NCBI RefSeq assembly: GCF_029227915.1
Contig: NC_079880.1
Coordinates: forward strand, 16,758,001-16,822,000
Reading direction: 5' to 3'
Origin: Hydractinia symbiolongicarpus
Taxonomy: Eukaryota > Cnidaria > Hydrozoa > Anthoathecata > Hydractiniidae
Length of the DNA stretch: 64,000 bases
Every line of letters begins with the position of its first letter. Positions within the stretch are counted from its first letter, which is position 1. Below, piece after piece: positions 63,665 through 64,000 of the stretch. A program made the position numbers and the translations under genes. The notes under the pieces are model-generated. The model worked only from the letters and a program-made list of their open reading frames with translations. It made no database searches and was not told where the DNA came from.

Positions 63665-64000
63665 TCAGATAATAGATTTTCTAAGGTTACATAACGCTCC
63701 GCACACAATAACAACATCATCGAACAGTTTATTCATACTGATTGGGTACTCTGAACCTAAGATACGAAATGACTTGAGTCTTCTAATAACCTGTTCAACG
63801 AGGATTCTTAAATTTGCAATCCGTTTTGTTTTTCGTATTTCCGCAGGAGTCATTTGGGCACTTCCTCTTTTACCAGGAGGTACTGCAATTGAGATAAAAC
63901 GACTTTCACATTCCTTTGTTAAATTAAACCCCTTGTCATACATAATTTGAGAATAGCTAGGAACAAGATCAAGATAACCACATTTGTTTGTAACCTCTTT
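63665..64000 (-). CDS. ISL2EU/Harbinger-like DDE transposase, C-terminal part
   Basis: The frame is open from the window edge to a stop at 63665, about 111 residues visible. MYDKGFNLTK holds the likely third-position Asp region of the DDE_Tnp_4 core. After IAVPPGKRG, RILVEQVIRRLKSFRIL carries the conserved Glu of the IS4/IS5-like family (VER/VEQ motif). It is convergent with the YqaJ gene, 75 bp between stops. The N-terminal part lies beyond the window. Confidence 0.8.
   Translation of the reverse strand, partial: KEVTNKCGYLDLVPSYSQIMYDKGFNLTKECESRFISIAVPPGKRGSAQMTPAEIRKTKRIANLRILVEQVIRRLKSFRILGSEYPISMNKLFDDVVIVCGALCNLRKSII

Overview
This is eukaryotic, animal DNA made almost entirely of transposable elements. 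Evidence for an animal source is the set of families present (Polinton, Helentron/Helitron, P, IS3EU, ISL2EU and Kolobok-like elements, CR1/L2-like and RTE LINEs, a tRNA-derived SINE), short GT-AG introns, an AT-rich composition and many (TAGC)n runs. The combination suggests a cnidarian, probably a hydrozoan, but the species cannot be fixed from the window. I found no gene that I can confidently assign to the host rather than to an element.

Layout. 1-7672: decayed Polinton/adintovirus-like element (protein-primed DNA polymerase B, BRO-type protein, integrase, major capsid protein, small membrane proteins). About 7770-20600: decayed Helentron (2A peptide, cysteine protease, basic repeats, HUH Rep, PIF1-like helicase, apurinic-type endonuclease), with a TTAA-flanked MITE (18801-19551) inside its helicase. 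The Polinton/Helentron junction lies in a nearly perfect 5,277-bp tandem duplication (5228-10504 and 10509-15785). 20600-30430: mostly non-coding, with two copies of one SINE and a 2.56-kb Kolobok-like non-autonomous element that itself carries a nested element. 30434-35142: structurally complete P element with an intact THAP transposase and a second, convergent zinc-finger gene. 37009-38192: 3' fragment of a LINE whose full copy lies at about 52840-58716.

From about 38200 to 52049, and again from 58728 to about 60455, the DNA is a head-to-tail series of non-autonomous Helitrons on the minus strand. In the best-preserved part, short (~175 bp) and long (1.4-2.3 kb) units alternate, each 3' CTAG end abutting the 5' TCTC end of the next unit. 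One long unit was invaded by a 462-bp hAT-like MITE and by a complete 6,158-bp IS3EU-like element. That IS3EU element carries, besides its DDE transposase, a five-exon HECT-type E3 ubiquitin ligase gene. A SINE sits in another Helitron unit. An RTE 3' fragment and the full-length CR1/L2-like LINE follow; the LINE holds long (TA)n arrays and a 103-bp-arm palindrome with hammerhead-ribozyme-like cores. The window ends in an ISL2EU-like element (SWIM-YqaJ-PHD protein plus convergent DDE transposase).

How the genes fit together: each element carries its own mobilisation enzymes, and several carry accessory proteins (HECT ligase, YqaJ nuclease, zinc-finger partner, cysteine protease) whose roles in transposition or in handling the host are not known. 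Elements with open reading frames and terminal repeats that look intact are the P element, the IS3EU element, the full-length LINE and, as far as visible, the ISL2EU element. The Polinton and Helentron are clearly broken.
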